NCBI RefSeq assembly: GCF_038595065.1
Contig: NZ_CP152003.1
Location: 3,824,001 to 3,888,000, forward strand
DNA length: 64,000 nt
Source of the DNA: Sutcliffiella sp. FSL R7-0096
Lineage (GTDB): Bacteria; Bacillota; Bacilli; Bacillales; Bacillaceae_I
Direction of reading: 5' to 3'
The position numbers were made by a program, and so were the translations under genes. Positions 17,411 to 26,295 of the stretch are shown here, piece after piece; positions within the stretch are counted from its first letter, which is position 1, and each line of letters opens with the position of its first letter. Under the pieces are notes generated by a model that saw only the letters and a list, made by a program, of their open reading frames with translations, searched no databases and was not told the origin of the DNA.

Positions 17411-18178
17411 TTAAGCACCCTCGACTGTTAATCTGATATTGACAAAGTTGTAGGCCGGCCATGGACCACTGTAATTGAAATCGACCTTATCCTTCCACTT
17501 TTCATGAGCTTCATTTACTTTCTCATCAAACTCCGCTTCCTTTTCCCTATCAATTAAAAAGGAGGCATTCAACAGCATTTTCTCACCAATAGGATCATTT
17601 ACCTTCGATGCTTCCGCTGTTTCCTTTAATGGTTGAAAAATTTCTGCTTGCATTTCTTCTTGGAGGGATTGGAAAAGCTTTTGAGCTGCCTCACCTAACT
17701 GGATTCGCTCATAATAACTGGCTGCTTCTGATTTCCCTCGGACCGTCTCCGCCATTTTCCCCATTTTTTCATTGCCACTAGCCAATTCTTCCAACCATTC
17801 CTTTTTCCCAATTAGTTTTAAGCCCAATTCGATTTTTCCTTTGATAGCTGGGAAAAGTTTCTCGAATTGAGGATATAAGTTTTCAAGCAGGACGGCTACA
17901 TCTTCTCTTGAATGAAAAACATTACCGAAGCTTACAGGAATGACGGTATCGTTTTGTTTCATCACAAGTGATATGGCTTGTTGATGCATCATCAAATTTT
18001 CCTTATTCGGATGGTAGATTTTCATTGGCACCTCTGCAGCCACCATGGCAGAGTCCTTATACGAAATCGTGAAGAGCTCTCTTCGCTCTCCTTCCAGTTC
18101 AATATGTCCGAATTCCTCTTCCGCATCTGTCTGAATTCCACAGATGATATATATACCCATTTTCTCTTCTTGGCTCAT
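17411..18178 (-). CDS. gvpF: Gas vesicle protein GvpF
   Basis: A 255-residue GvpL/F-family protein with MGIYIICGI near the N-terminus, VIPVSFGNVF near 100 and the C-terminal FNYSGPWPAYNFVNIRL motif shared with GvpL. GvpF is a GvpA-binding accessory or structural protein. The ATG at 18178 has AAAGGAG ten bases upstream. It follows gvpN by 17 bases. Confidence 0.93.
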   Translation of the reverse strand: MSQEEKMGIYIICGIQTDAEEEFGHIELEGERRELFTISYKDSAMVAAEVPMKIYHPNKENLMMHQQAISLVMKQNDTVIPVSFGNVFHSREDVAVLLENLYPQFEKLFPAIKGKIELGLKLIGKKEWLEELASGNEKMGKMAETVRGKSEAASYYERIQLGEAAQKLFQSLQEEMQAEIFQPLKETAEASKVNDPIGEKMLLNASFLIDREKEAEFDEKVNEAHEKWKDKVDFNYSGPWPAYNFVNIRLTVEGA

Positions 18179-18195
18179 GTTAAGACTCTCCTTTA

Positions 18196-19110
18196 TTACT
18201 CAGTGACCTCCATATTTTCACAGGCCTTTATTATCAATTTTTCTGCGTCTTTCAACGGCTGTTCACTATCCAGGCATCTGCCCAATGGATGTCCCAGAAT
18301 ATCCAAGCAAAGCCGCTTGAAATCCTCATTATCCCCGTCTATTGGAATATCTCCCTCCGATGCCAGCTTTGCTATCATCAGGGATGCACGTAAACTAGGA
18401 CCATTCTTATCGCATTCTTTACGAAGCTCTGCTACAAGACCAGTAATGGCTTTCGCTTCTCCTTCTTTCATATCGACTTTCTGGGAAACGATCTTTGCCT
18501 CCCTATCCACCTCTTTATAATCAACATGGATGGTAATCAGCCGGTCCAGCAAAGCATCCTGTGTATGAAAAACCCCAGCATATTCATCAGGGTTGCTCGT
18601 AAAGATTACTGCAAAGTCCGGGTGAACGGGTACAAAGGGTTCCGTCAGTTTAGATCCATATAGTGGAAGAACCCCTTCCTCCAAAATAGAAAGAAAGATA
18701 TTGTTTGTCGTTGGTTGAGACCTAGTAAATTCATCGTACACTAGCGTGTATCCATTTTTCACGGCCTCCAATAAACGCCCGTCCTTCCAAGTTTCTGTCA
18801 CATTTTCCTCTTTCTTATAGACGGAACGGATATAGTTATCTACAACCTTTTTCCGTGAATAACCAGTAAAATCACCTATTAAATCCTTATTGTTCAACTC
18901 ATGATTTCCGTGTATGAGCATAACAGGCTTTTTCCTTTTCTTTGCAAGAGCGAGTGCCATGGAAGTTTTACCTGCACCAGAAGGGCCTGTAAAATGAATA
19001 GGGTATCCGGCCTTTAGATATTGCAGTGAGCGAGAAAGCAAATCTTTCGTTTCTGAATCTTGAATTAGTGCCCTTGGATCTTTCTTTATTTTTTCTTTTA
19101 AAACCGTCAC
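18196..19110 (-). CDS. gvpN: Gas vesicle AAA+ ATPase GvpN
   Basis: A 304-residue MoxR-like AAA+ ATPase that promotes vesicle growth beyond small bicones in other organisms. Walker A is GPSGAGKTS at 42-50, Walker B LVYDEF near 138, sensor 1 IFTSNPDEYAG near 190 and an LLDRL arginine-finger region near 205. All key residues are present. It lies between gvpR and gvpF within the operon. Confidence 0.95.
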   Translation of the reverse strand: MTVLKEKIKKDPRALIQDSETKDLLSRSLQYLKAGYPIHFTGPSGAGKTSMALALAKKRKKPVMLIHGNHELNNKDLIGDFTGYSRKKVVDNYIRSVYKKEENVTETWKDGRLLEAVKNGYTLVYDEFTRSQPTTNNIFLSILEEGVLPLYGSKLTEPFVPVHPDFAVIFTSNPDEYAGVFHTQDALLDRLITIHVDYKEVDREAKIVSQKVDMKEGEAKAITGLVAELRKECDKNGPSLRASLMIAKLASEGDIPIDGDNEDFKRLCLDILGHPLGRCLDSEQPLKDAEKLIIKACENMEVTE

Positions 19111-19135
19111 TCCATTCCCTCCTACTCACTGCGTG

Positions 19136-19402
19136 CTATCCCTCGTGTTTAATGGAACTTCTATACCTGATATCGCGCCTTTTATATGAAACGACCTCTT
19201 TGTCTTTGTTTAAATGGACGTCATATATACCGAGCATTTCATCTTTTGCGTACTTTTTCATGTATTCTTTTTCTTCAATCACTTCCACTGTAAGCTTCCA
19301 TCCTTCGTTTTCACTTTCTTCAACGGAGGTGATTTTATGAAGGGGGGCGACAAATTCGTTGAAGAAATCAGCGACATTCCCCATTATTTTTTTGATTTCC
19401 AT
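19136..19402 (-). CDS. gvpR: Gas vesicle protein GvpR (GvpO family)
   Basis: The 88-residue protein from the ATG at 19402 (MEIKKIMGNVADFFNEF) is preferred, because AGGAGG lies just before it; an in-frame ATG at 19417 lacks a site. The segment GWKLTVEVIEEKEYMKKYAKDEMLGIYDVHLNKDKEVVSYKRRDIRYRS is typical of the GvpO/GvpR family. Its function is accessory and poorly defined. It follows gvpB by 67 bases. Confidence 0.88.
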   Translation of the reverse strand: MEIKKIMGNVADFFNEFVAPLHKITSVEESENEGWKLTVEVIEEKEYMKKYAKDEMLGIYDVHLNKDKEVVSYKRRDIRYRSSIKHEG

Positions 19403-19469
19403 ATGGACCTCCTGCATAAATAGAAGGGAAAGCCTGGGAAATATCCCCTGGCTGTTCCCATTCTAATAT

Positions 19470-19730
19470 CTAAATACTAAAGCGTGGACTTCGTTCATTT
19501 TGCTGCTCAGGTAGCCCGTTTTCTTCTACTTCATCACGAAGTAATCCCACTGCTTCTGCGTAACGTAACCATGTGTCAACGCTGGCAATGACCACCCTTG
19601 CCTCTACCGTCAGGATTTCAATTCCTACTACTGAAACCCTAACAAAGGCGTCAATGACAATCCCTTTATCTAATATACGGTCAATAACCTCTGCTAAACT
19701 TGAACTGTCTGTACTTTTTTGAACGGACAT
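19470..19730 (-). CDS. gvpB: Major gas vesicle structural protein, second copy (GvpB)
   Basis: An 86-residue GvpA-family shell protein. Its first 67 residues are nearly identical to GvpA at 20755-21009 (one substitution, VSVVG against VSLVG); the C-terminal 18 residues diverge ([19 protein letters not shown]). The GvpA core [16 protein letters not shown]...[29 protein letters not shown] is intact. It forms the hydrophobic-inside gas-permeable wall. RBS AAAGGAG. Confidence 0.96.
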   Translation of the reverse strand: MSVQKSTDSSSLAEVIDRILDKGIVIDAFVRVSVVGIEILTVEARVVIASVDTWLRYAEAVGLLRDEVEENGLPEQQNERSPRFSI

Positions 19731-19755
19731 CCATCATTTCTCCTTTCATCATTCA

Positions 19756-20205
19756 TCAAGACCCCATTGTCTTAATGTCATTTGAGGATTTGATATTTTT
19801 TGAGCTTTTGATATTAGTGGCACCTTTCATGTCGGTGTAGGTTTTGATGCTCTTTACACCTTTTACTTTGCGGTCATCATCATCTTCTTTAGTCGAGGAT
19901 ATCTTCTCTTGGAAGTCCTCTCCCGCTTCAACGACTTTCCCAATCTTGTCACGAACAGAAAGTAAAGCATCTTGTGCTTTTTCTTTTCCTTCTTCTGCCT
20001 TGTCTTCGAACTGTACAGCTTTTTCTTCTGTCGCTTCCTTCAGGTTCTCTGTAGCATCCTCGGCCTTTTCTTGAATACCGCCAATGAATTTTTCTTTCGC
20101 TTTTTCTTTGACTTTATCTTTGATTTCCTCTTTAATCGGCTCCGGAGTGTGTTCATACACCTTCTTTGCCGCCTTGCCTAATGTCTTTTTAATCTCTTTG
20201 CCCAT
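19756..20205 (-). CDS. gvpQ: Gas vesicle protein GvpQ
   Basis: A 149-residue lysine/glutamate-rich helical protein (KEKAKEKFIGGIQEKAEDATENLKEATEEKAVQFEDKAEEGKEKAQ) resembling LEA-like or coiled-coil proteins. Its C-terminus contains the near-repeat TNIKSSKNIKSSNDIKTMGS. Its position between gvpP and gvpB matches GvpQ of P. megaterium. Function unknown; it may be a stabilising or scaffold protein. RBS AAAGGTGG. Confidence 0.85.
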   Translation of the reverse strand: MGKEIKKTLGKAAKKVYEHTPEPIKEEIKDKVKEKAKEKFIGGIQEKAEDATENLKEATEEKAVQFEDKAEEGKEKAQDALLSVRDKIGKVVEAGEDFQEKISSTKEDDDDRKVKGVKSIKTYTDMKGATNIKSSKNIKSSNDIKTMGS

Positions 20206-20242
20206 CCAATTACCACCTTTGGATTCATTGAAAGAGGTCTAG

Positions 20243-20677
20243 TTATTTCTTAGAATCCACTAATTCACTCAGCATGCTTTCTATCTTATCGAGTCGATTA
20301 TTTATATTTTTGTTTTCTTCCTTTATTTCTTCCAATTCGGAAGATGAGTTATCGTCTTTAGCATCCTTCTTTTCATTACTTTTTGTTGGATTTAATAGGC
20401 TCATCACATTTTTACCCATATAACCTGAGGCCAACTGCTTGATCCCATTTTGCGCCTGTGCAGCAAGCATCTCTTGGGCCGATCTTCTTAATTGATTACC
20501 AGCAACCTTCACTACTTCTGATTCACTGATATTTTTATAAAGCTTTTTACTTGTGCCTGGGCTGGAAAGTAAACCAATACCTGCACCTACAACTCCTCCC
20601 ACAATAGCTAAATTGATAGAGTAATTGCCATTATCATTCTTTTCTTCTTGCTGTTCGTTTTTCTCTTTAACTGTCAT
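20243..20677 (-). CDS. gvpP: Gas vesicle protein GvpP (YtxH-like with coiled coil)
   Basis: A 144-residue product if started at the ATG at 20677 (MTVKEKNEQQ), which has GAGGTTGG upstream; longer in-frame starts at 20692 and 20716 are less well supported. A glycine-zipper hydrophobic segment (INLAIVGGVVGAGIGLLSSPGTSKKLY, about 21-47) is related to one in GvpT. The C-terminus is a coiled coil (LEEIKEENKNINNRLDKIESML, 115-136) of the type also seen in GvpJ, GvpT and the long GvpU. The segment suggests membrane or vesicle-surface association. Confidence 0.87.
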   Translation of the reverse strand: MTVKEKNEQQEEKNDNGNYSINLAIVGGVVGAGIGLLSSPGTSKKLYKNISESEVVKVAGNQLRRSAQEMLAAQAQNGIKQLASGYMGKNVMSLLNPTKSNEKKDAKDDNSSSELEEIKEENKNINNRLDKIESMLSELVDSKK

Positions 20678-20754
20678 GTAAACCAACCTCATCCCTTCTG
20701 TGTGTAAATCTTGCATTTTATTTATGAGAATTATTATTTAGTGAAAATTGATGA

Positions 20755-21009
20755 TTAGAAGCTGAATTGACCTTCTTGATTTCTATTAGCCAAACCTTCT
20801 TCTTGGACTTCATCACGTAAAAGACCAACTGCTTCTGCGTACCTTAACCATGTATCCACACTTGCAATTACCACACGTGCTTCTACTGTAAGAATTTCGA
20901 TTCCTACCAATGAAACTCTTACAAATGCGTCAATCACGATTCCTTTATCAAGAATCCGATCAATTACTTCTGCTAGACTTGAACTGTCTGTACTTTTTTG
21001 AACACTCAT
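20755..21009 (-). CDS. gvpA: Major gas vesicle structural protein GvpA
   Basis: An 84-residue GvpA, first gene of the 15-gene gas vesicle operon on the minus strand. It contains the complete conserved amphipathic core (about 12-65) that polymerises into the ribbed vesicle wall, and a short divergent C-terminus ([17 protein letters not shown]). AAAGGAG lies ten bases before the ATG. The upstream 21010-21290 region holds the probable operon promoter. Confidence 0.97.
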   Translation of the reverse strand: MSVQKSTDSSSLAEVIDRILDKGIVIDAFVRVSLVGIEILTVEARVVIASVDTWLRYAEAVGLLRDEVQEEGLANRNQEGQFSF

Positions 21010-21086
21010 TTACGCATTGCTCCTTTCCACTTTATAAATGTAGTCCTCTGATCAAAGTTTTCTTATTTAATTGGCTTAGTAGGTAT

Positions 21087-21112
21087 ATAACCCATTAATC
21101 TGTGTCTAAAAC
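21087..21112 (-). promoter_or_regulatory. Candidate sigma-B-like promoter of gvp operon
   Basis: On the minus strand GTTTTA (21112-21107) and GGGTTAT (21093-21087) are separated by 13 bases, close to the sigma-B pattern GTTTAA-N12-14-GGGTAT. It lies about 78 bases upstream of gvpA. The same stretch can be read as a poor sigma-A promoter (TTGTTT and TTATAT). Elsewhere in 21010-21290 I see only AT-rich DNA without a gene. Confidence 0.4.
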
Positions 21113-21290
21113 AAGACTTAAGTTGTGATGTCTATAAAAATCCCAAGATATTCATTTTTTATTTCCCAAATCAGCATACATGTAATATCAGAAAGTGATA
21201 GCTATCCATATTTCTTGAAGATATAGGAAAATACTTGAAGTTATATTACAATAATAATACATTTTATTAAAAGGAGTTTTGAACGACAAA

Positions 21291-21322
21291 AAGAGAACAT
21301 GGCAAAACCACGTTCTCTCTTT
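21291..21322 (-). terminator. Terminator of VOC protein gene
   Basis: Minus-strand hairpin AGAGAACGTGG...CCATGTTCTCT followed by TTTTTG, about 105 bases after the stop codon at 21427. Confidence 0.8.
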
Positions 21323-21426
21323 ATGAAATACATCTAAGTTATTAGGTTTACTTGTTCACATAGGCTAAGTGGGTACTTTTTGCAACAGGAGGAGAATGAC
21401 AGATTGATTCATCCCCAAACTTAACA

Positions 21427-21807
21427 TCAGCAATTACAGATCATCACCACGTTCCCGTCAGGATCCTTAATATTGAACCATGCCGTATCCCCCACCCTTT
21501 CTATTTCACGTACCACTTCAATCTCTTTATTTTGAATAAATTGATATGCCTCTTCAATGTCTGGTGAATAAAAATTAAACAAAGGTGCGTTGCTTGGTTC
21601 ATGCTTAAACGTAGGATCGAATGTATGGTCATCAAGTGTCAAGGAAGTGCTTCCCTTCAATGGAATGTTATACACAGGAGACTCGACAGTACTAAGGTCC
21701 ACTTCTAAACCCAACAGGTTGGTATACCATTCTGCGGATTTTTTGAGATCTGCAACATGGATAAATACGCCGTTCATTTGATTTTTGATTGGAATTGTTT
21801 TTTGCAT
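21427..21807 (-). CDS. VOC (glyoxalase/bleomycin-resistance fold) family protein
   Basis: A 126-residue single vicinal-oxygen-chelate protein: GVFIHVADLKKSAEWYTNLLGLEVD at the start and VGDTAWFNIKDPDGNVVMICNC at the end are the paired beta-alpha-beta-beta-beta hallmarks. The substrate cannot be told from sequence; members include glyoxalases, dioxygenases and resistance proteins. It is monocistronic, between the gas vesicle promoter and htpG, with RBS GGAGGAG upstream of the ATG. Confidence 0.85.
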   Translation of the reverse strand: MQKTIPIKNQMNGVFIHVADLKKSAEWYTNLLGLEVDLSTVESPVYNIPLKGSTSLTLDDHTFDPTFKHEPSNAPLFNFYSPDIEEAYQFIQNKEIEVVREIERVGDTAWFNIKDPDGNVVMICNC

Positions 21808-22002
21808 CTTTCATCTCCTCCTTCGGGTTTCCTCCTTTTATGTATTCTTGATTCAAGGGAGATTTCCTTTGAGAAAATTCTTTCGGGGAAATTACTGTTC
21901 CTCCAATACCATTACATCAATCGAAACCACTTCCCAGAATGCAAAAAAACCAACCCCACTCGTTACTGAGCAGAATTGGCCTTTTTCAATATTAACTATT
22001 AT

Positions 22003-23883
22003 TTATACCATCACTTTACATACATCATTCGTAAACTCAACAGGGTCTTCCAACGGCAATCCTTCAATCAGCAGCGCTTGGCTGTAGAGAAGATTTGTGT
22101 ACAACGCCAGCTTTTCACGATCGCCTTCATGTGCACTTTTCAATGATGCAAACACATCATGGTTTGTGTTGATCTCGAGCACCTTGTTTGCTTTGATGTT
22201 TTGGTTATCAGGCATCGCGCTTAGGATTTTCTCCATCTCAATGGTTACTTCCCCTTCTGTTGATAGGCAGACAGGATGTGTTTTTAGACGTTTTGAGACC
22301 TTAACTGCTGAAACCTTATCAGCAAGAATTTCCTTCATCGCTTCAAATAGATCCTTGTTTGCTTCCTGTTCGGACTCCGTTTGCTTTTCGTCCTCTTCAG
22401 AGTCAATTCCAAGGTCCCCGCTTGATACGTTTTTAAACTCTTTTTCTTTATAGTTCATCAGCATCTTGATTGCGAACTCATCAATGTCCTCCGTAAAATA
22501 AAGGATTTCATAGCCTTTGTCCGAAACAAGTTCCGTTTGCGGAAGCTTTTCTATTCTTTCTTTGGACTCACCAGTTGCATAATAAATATATTTTTGATCC
22601 TCTTTCATACGGGAGATATACTCATCGAGCATCACTAGTTTCTTTTCTGTGGATGAATAGAACATCAACAAGTCTTGCAACTGCTCTTTGTTTGCCCCAT
22701 ATTCTGCATAAACACCATACTTCAGCTGACGGCCGAATGCCTCGAAGAACTTCACGTAATTGTCGCGCTCGTCCTTTAACATGCCAAGCAGGGCACTCTT
22801 GATTTTCTTGGCGAGGTTCTTCGCGATGAACTTCAGCTGACGATCCTGCTGCAGCATTTCACGAGAAATGTTAAGGGAAAGGTCCTCAGAATCCACCAAT
22901 CCTTTCACAAAACTGAAATGATCCGGCAACAAGTCAGCACACTTGTTCATGATCAAAACGCCGCTTGAATATAGCTCCAGGCCTTTTTCAAATTCCTTAG
23001 AATAGTAATCAAACGGGATATTCTCCGGAATATACAGTATAGAGTTATAGCGAATCGTACCGTCTACGCTAATATGGAGGTGCTTTAAAGGCTTGTCAAA
23101 ACCATAGTGCTTTTCATTATAAAATTTCTCATAATCTTCATCTTTAAGTTCTGATTTATTTTTACGCCAGATTGGCACCATGCTGTTGATGGTCTGCTCT
23201 TCTGTCACTTCTTCTAGTTCCTCTTCGTTGTCCGCTTTCGGTTTGGACGTGGTGACATCCATTTTAATCGGATAGCGGATGAAGTCGGAATACTTTTTAA
23301 TGATGGACTTTATTCGATACTCTTCCAAGTACTCGTCATAGCTTTCATCTTCCGTGTTTTCTTTTATTTTCAGAACGATTTCTGTACCGACAGAGTCTTT
23401 TTCAGCAGGCTCAATCGTGTAGCCATCTGCACCTTCTGATTGCCATTTAAAGGCCTCGTTGCTTCCAAGGGCCTTGCTTGTCACGGTAACCACATCCGCA
23501 ACCATGAATGCCGCGTAGAAACCGACGCCGAACTGACCGATAATGTCATGCCCGTCCTTGATTTCGTTTTCTTTTTTGAACGCCAAAGAACCACTCTTTG
23601 CAATAACACCCAAGTTGGCTTCCAATTCTTCTTTGGTCATCCCGATTCCTGTATCAACAATGGTTAAGGTTCTATCCGCTTTATTAGGGATTACCTTCAC
23701 AAAATAGTTGTCTTTATCAAATGTAAGAGAATCATCTGTCAATGCACGATAATAGATTTTATCCATCGCATCACTTGCATTAGAAATTAGTTCACGCAGA
23801 AATACTTCACGCTGGGAGTAAATGGAGTTGATCATCATTTCCAGCAGTCGTTTCGATTCAGCTTGGAATTCTTTTTTGGTCAT
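22003..23883 (-). CDS. htpG: Molecular chaperone HtpG (Hsp90)
   Basis: A cytosolic ATP-dependent chaperone of 626 residues, the usual bacterial length. N-terminal GHKL ATPase motifs are present: [19 protein letters not shown], and [13 protein letters not shown] with an intact lid glycine cluster. The middle-domain SREMLQQDR loop is also intact. An acidic linker-like stretch ([17 protein letters not shown]) lies near residue 490. It is monocistronic. A perfect CIRCE operator 40 bases upstream implies HrcA control, unlike B. subtilis htpG as I recall it. Confidence 0.97.
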   Translation of the reverse strand: MTKKEFQAESKRLLEMMINSIYSQREVFLRELISNASDAMDKIYYRALTDDSLTFDKDNYFVKVIPNKADRTLTIVDTGIGMTKEELEANLGVIAKSGSLAFKKENEIKDGHDIIGQFGVGFYAAFMVADVVTVTSKALGSNEAFKWQSEGADGYTIEPAEKDSVGTEIVLKIKENTEDESYDEYLEEYRIKSIIKKYSDFIRYPIKMDVTTSKPKADNEEELEEVTEEQTINSMVPIWRKNKSELKDEDYEKFYNEKHYGFDKPLKHLHISVDGTIRYNSILYIPENIPFDYYSKEFEKGLELYSSGVLIMNKCADLLPDHFSFVKGLVDSEDLSLNISREMLQQDRQLKFIAKNLAKKIKSALLGMLKDERDNYVKFFEAFGRQLKYGVYAEYGANKEQLQDLLMFYSSTEKKLVMLDEYISRMKEDQKYIYYATGESKERIEKLPQTELVSDKGYEILYFTEDIDEFAIKMLMNYKEKEFKNVSSGDLGIDSEEDEKQTESEQEANKDLFEAMKEILADKVSAVKVSKRLKTHPVCLSTEGEVTIEMEKILSAMPDNQNIKANKVLEINTNHDVFASLKSAHEGDREKLALYTNLLYSQALLIEGLPLEDPVEFTNDVCKVMV

Positions 23884-23922
23884 GTTCTGATTTCTCCTTC
23901 CGGTTATGTATCATTGTATATT

Positions 23923-23949
23923 TTAGCACTCTAGGACGAAGAGTGCTAA
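23923..23949. promoter_or_regulatory. CIRCE operator (HrcA) upstream of htpG
   Basis: TTAGCACTC, nine bases, GAGTGCTAA: a perfect 9-9-9 inverted repeat matching the CIRCE consensus, centred about 52 bases upstream of the htpG ATG. Confidence 0.95.
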
Positions 23950-23997
23950 CGTTCAATAAATAATTATCATATTTGGTTAATTTATGTCAATAGGTTC

Positions 23998-24017
23998 TAC
24001 TATATTTTAAAATATTG
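23998..24017. repeat. Left flank of element B (20-bp imperfect direct repeat)
   Basis: AT-rich palindromic sequence ending TTTAAAATATTG. It matches 17 of 20 positions with 24228-24247 on the other side of the element, so it looks like a target duplication. Confidence 0.65.
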
Positions 24018-24227
24018 CAGACTGTTGACAAACTATAAACTAGTTAGGTTATCTGTTGGAAGAGTTGATCTTCGTTGCAGGAGCTTCGCTTTCCGCGGGC
24101 AGTCCGGAAGCCTCCTCGGGCTACGCCCTGCGGGGTCTTCCATGTCCTTTCCTCCCGCAGGAGTCTTCGCTCCTTCCACTGCGATCAACTAGAGAATTTC
24201 ATTATTTTAAGCTTTGGCTACACACTG
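24018..24227 (+). mobile_element. Structured 210-bp repeat element, copy B
   Basis: Begins CAGACTGTTGACAAAC and ends GGCTACACACTG, with subterminal GTTGATC/GATCAAC arms and the GC-rich core found in copies A and C. It is nearly identical to copy C at 37514-37724. It lies between htpG and the TRAP permease gene. A short open frame across it occurs in more than one copy but has no ribosome binding site and reads into different flanks, so it is not a gene. Confidence 0.8.
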
Positions 24228-24247
24228 TAATATTCTTTAAAATATTG
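24228..24247. repeat. Right flank of element B (20-bp imperfect direct repeat)
   Basis: Partner of 23998-24017, sharing TTTAAAATATTG exactly plus scattered matches. Palindromic AATATT arms suggest the insertion target was itself an inverted repeat. Confidence 0.65.
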
Positions 24248-24253
24248 CTTCCA

Positions 24254-24292
24254 CTAAAAAAACCAGCACCCTTTTGAAAGAGTGCCAGTTCT
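24254..24292 (-). terminator. Terminator of TAXI-TRAP operon
   Basis: Minus-strand hairpin AACTGGCACTCTTTCAAAAGGGTGCTGGTT followed by seven T residues, immediately after the permease stop codon. Confidence 0.88.
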
Positions 24293-24295
24293 TCT

Positions 24296-26263
24296 TTAAA
24301 CCGCCTTGTTAGTCGTGATCGGGGGGCCTGATTTACTTTTCAGCCTTTGGATTACAACTGCTACAGCAGCGATACCAATAGCAATCAAATCTGAAACTAA
24401 TCCTGCATTAATAAGTGTCAGTGCAGCGGCAAGCAATAAGATACGGACCAGCAAATTCGTTTTGCTACCTGCAAACCAACCTTGGACCATCGCTGCCAAG
24501 AAATAGATTCCCACGGACGCGGTGATGGTCGCGAGGAGGATTTTCCACCCAGCTCCCATCATCATCAATTCTTGGCTATAAATGAACATAAATGGAACAA
24601 TGAATGCCGCGATTCCTAGCTTGAAGGCAGTTACTCCTGTTTTAAACGGGTCAGTACCCGCGACACCCGCCGCAGCATAGGCAGCTAGTGCAACTGGAGG
24701 GGTTATGGCAGACATAACAGCAAAATAGAAAACAAACATGTGAGCTGCTAGAGGTTCTAGCCCCATTTGTATCAAGCCAGGGGCAACCACAGAAGCAGCA
24801 ACAGCATAGGCAGCAGTTGTCGGCATCCCCATTCCTAGAATGATGGAGATAAGCATAGCAAAAACAAGTGCTACTAGCATATTGTTATCTGCAATACTCA
24901 ATAAAAGGGAACTAAATCGTTGTCCAACACCAGTAAGAGCGATAACACCTACAATAATTCCTGCACATGCACATACTGCAAGTAATTGGATGGTATTTTT
25001 CATACCAAGTTCCAACGCATATATGACTTTTTTCAGCCCCATTCTCGTGGAAGGATGAATCCAGCTCACCACTAAACAAGCAAGAATGGAAATGGTCCCC
25101 GAGCGAATGACTGAATACCCCATCACTAAAGACGTGATCAAGATAATAATTGGGATGAACAGATATGCCTGTTTCAGGATTCCTTTTAAAGAAGGCAATT
25201 CATTACGCTTCAGTCCGCGCATATTATTTTTTACAGCCTGTAAATCTACCATAAAATAAACAGAAATGAAATATAGCAAGGCTGGAATGGTTGCGGCGAT
25301 GATGATCTCAGAGTATTTTATACCGGTAACCTCTGCCATGATAAATGCCCCCGCACCCATGATCGGTACCATGATCTGACCGCCTGCAGATGCGGTGGCT
25401 TCCGTTGCCGCTGCAAATCGACCACTATAGCCGACCCTTCGCATCAAAGGTATTGTAAGGGAGCCTGTTGCCACTGCATTTCCTGCTGATGTACCATTCA
25501 TCATACCCATCAGTCCGCTTGAGATAACTGCAACCTTAGCCGGACCACCACGCATTCCACCAGCCAATGAAAAGGCAAAGTCAATAAAATAACGACCAAC
25601 ACCTGACATTTGCAGGAAAGCCCCAAAAACGATAAATAACAGGATGTATTTAGATGATACATCTAGCGTGACACCGAAGATGCCATTATCTTTAAAAATA
25701 TAAGTGACAAATCGTTCAAAACTGTAGCCTCTATGATTAAGGATCCCTGGCAAATATGGACCAATAAAGGCATATAAAGAAAAGATTCCTGCAAGGATAG
25801 GTAATGTCCACCCACTTGTTCTGCGAGTAAGTTCCAAAACTACAATAAAGCCTAGTACAGCAACTATAGTGTCTTGCGTTTGCGGAACGGTCCCGAACCG
25901 GCTAAGGACTGCTTGTAGATTCGTATAAATATAGAAGGTTACGTATAGAATTGCGGCAATTAATAACCAATCCAATATGGATACTTTGTTCGAATTTGTC
26001 TTCCATCCCTTAAATAAGATAAAGCCAAGTACAGCACCGAATGCTAGGTGAATACTTCTAAATATCATGGGATCGATGGGATGGAAATTCAGGATATATA
26101 AATGAAACAATGCTCCTGCTACTGCAATTGTCATGAAAGAATACTTTATCCAGCCAGTCAACACCCTCATGTTAGAATTTCCATCGACTGCTTCCTCTAG
26201 CTCTTTTGCTTTCTCATCACTGACTATGGATTGCTTCTTTTCTTCATTTGTTAGTTTATCCAA
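24296..26263 (-). CDS. TRAP transporter fused permease (TAXI type, 4TM-12TM)
   Basis: A membrane protein of 655 residues, a DctQ-DctM fusion typical of TAXI-TRAP systems. An N-terminal charged stretch is followed by about four helices (DctQ-like). The large DctM-like domain carries GMMNGTSAGNAVATGSLTIPLM and GMGMPTTAAYAVAASVVAPGL, the hallmark scaffold motifs. The preferred start is TTG at 26263 because GGGAGG sits eight bases upstream; the ATG at 26290 has no site. It forms an operon with the TAXI binding protein upstream. It is a secondary, ion-driven importer; the substrate may be a dicarboxylate or amino acid such as glutamate, which cannot be settled here. Confidence 0.92.
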   Translation of the reverse strand: MDKLTNEEKKQSIVSDEKAKELEEAVDGNSNMRVLTGWIKYSFMTIAVAGALFHLYILNFHPIDPMIFRSIHLAFGAVLGFILFKGWKTNSNKVSILDWLLIAAILYVTFYIYTNLQAVLSRFGTVPQTQDTIVAVLGFIVVLELTRRTSGWTLPILAGIFSLYAFIGPYLPGILNHRGYSFERFVTYIFKDNGIFGVTLDVSSKYILLFIVFGAFLQMSGVGRYFIDFAFSLAGGMRGGPAKVAVISSGLMGMMNGTSAGNAVATGSLTIPLMRRVGYSGRFAAATEATASAGGQIMVPIMGAGAFIMAEVTGIKYSEIIIAATIPALLYFISVYFMVDLQAVKNNMRGLKRNELPSLKGILKQAYLFIPIIILITSLVMGYSVIRSGTISILACLVVSWIHPSTRMGLKKVIYALELGMKNTIQLLAVCACAGIIVGVIALTGVGQRFSSLLLSIADNNMLVALVFAMLISIILGMGMPTTAAYAVAASVVAPGLIQMGLEPLAAHMFVFYFAVMSAITPPVALAAYAAAGVAGTDPFKTGVTAFKLGIAAFIVPFMFIYSQELMMMGAGWKILLATITASVGIYFLAAMVQGWFAGSKTNLLVRILLLAAALTLINAGLVSDLIAIGIAAVAVVIQRLKSKSGPPITTNKAV

Positions 26264-26295
26264 GCTAAAAACCTCCCTTACTTCTATCATTTTTT

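Noticed and set aside
24056-24277. 73-codon frame across repeat element B, with similar frames in copy C at 37571
   Set aside because: The frames differ in their ends by flank, shift between copies through indels (extra base in copy C), and lack a ribosome binding site; the element is structured non-coding DNA.
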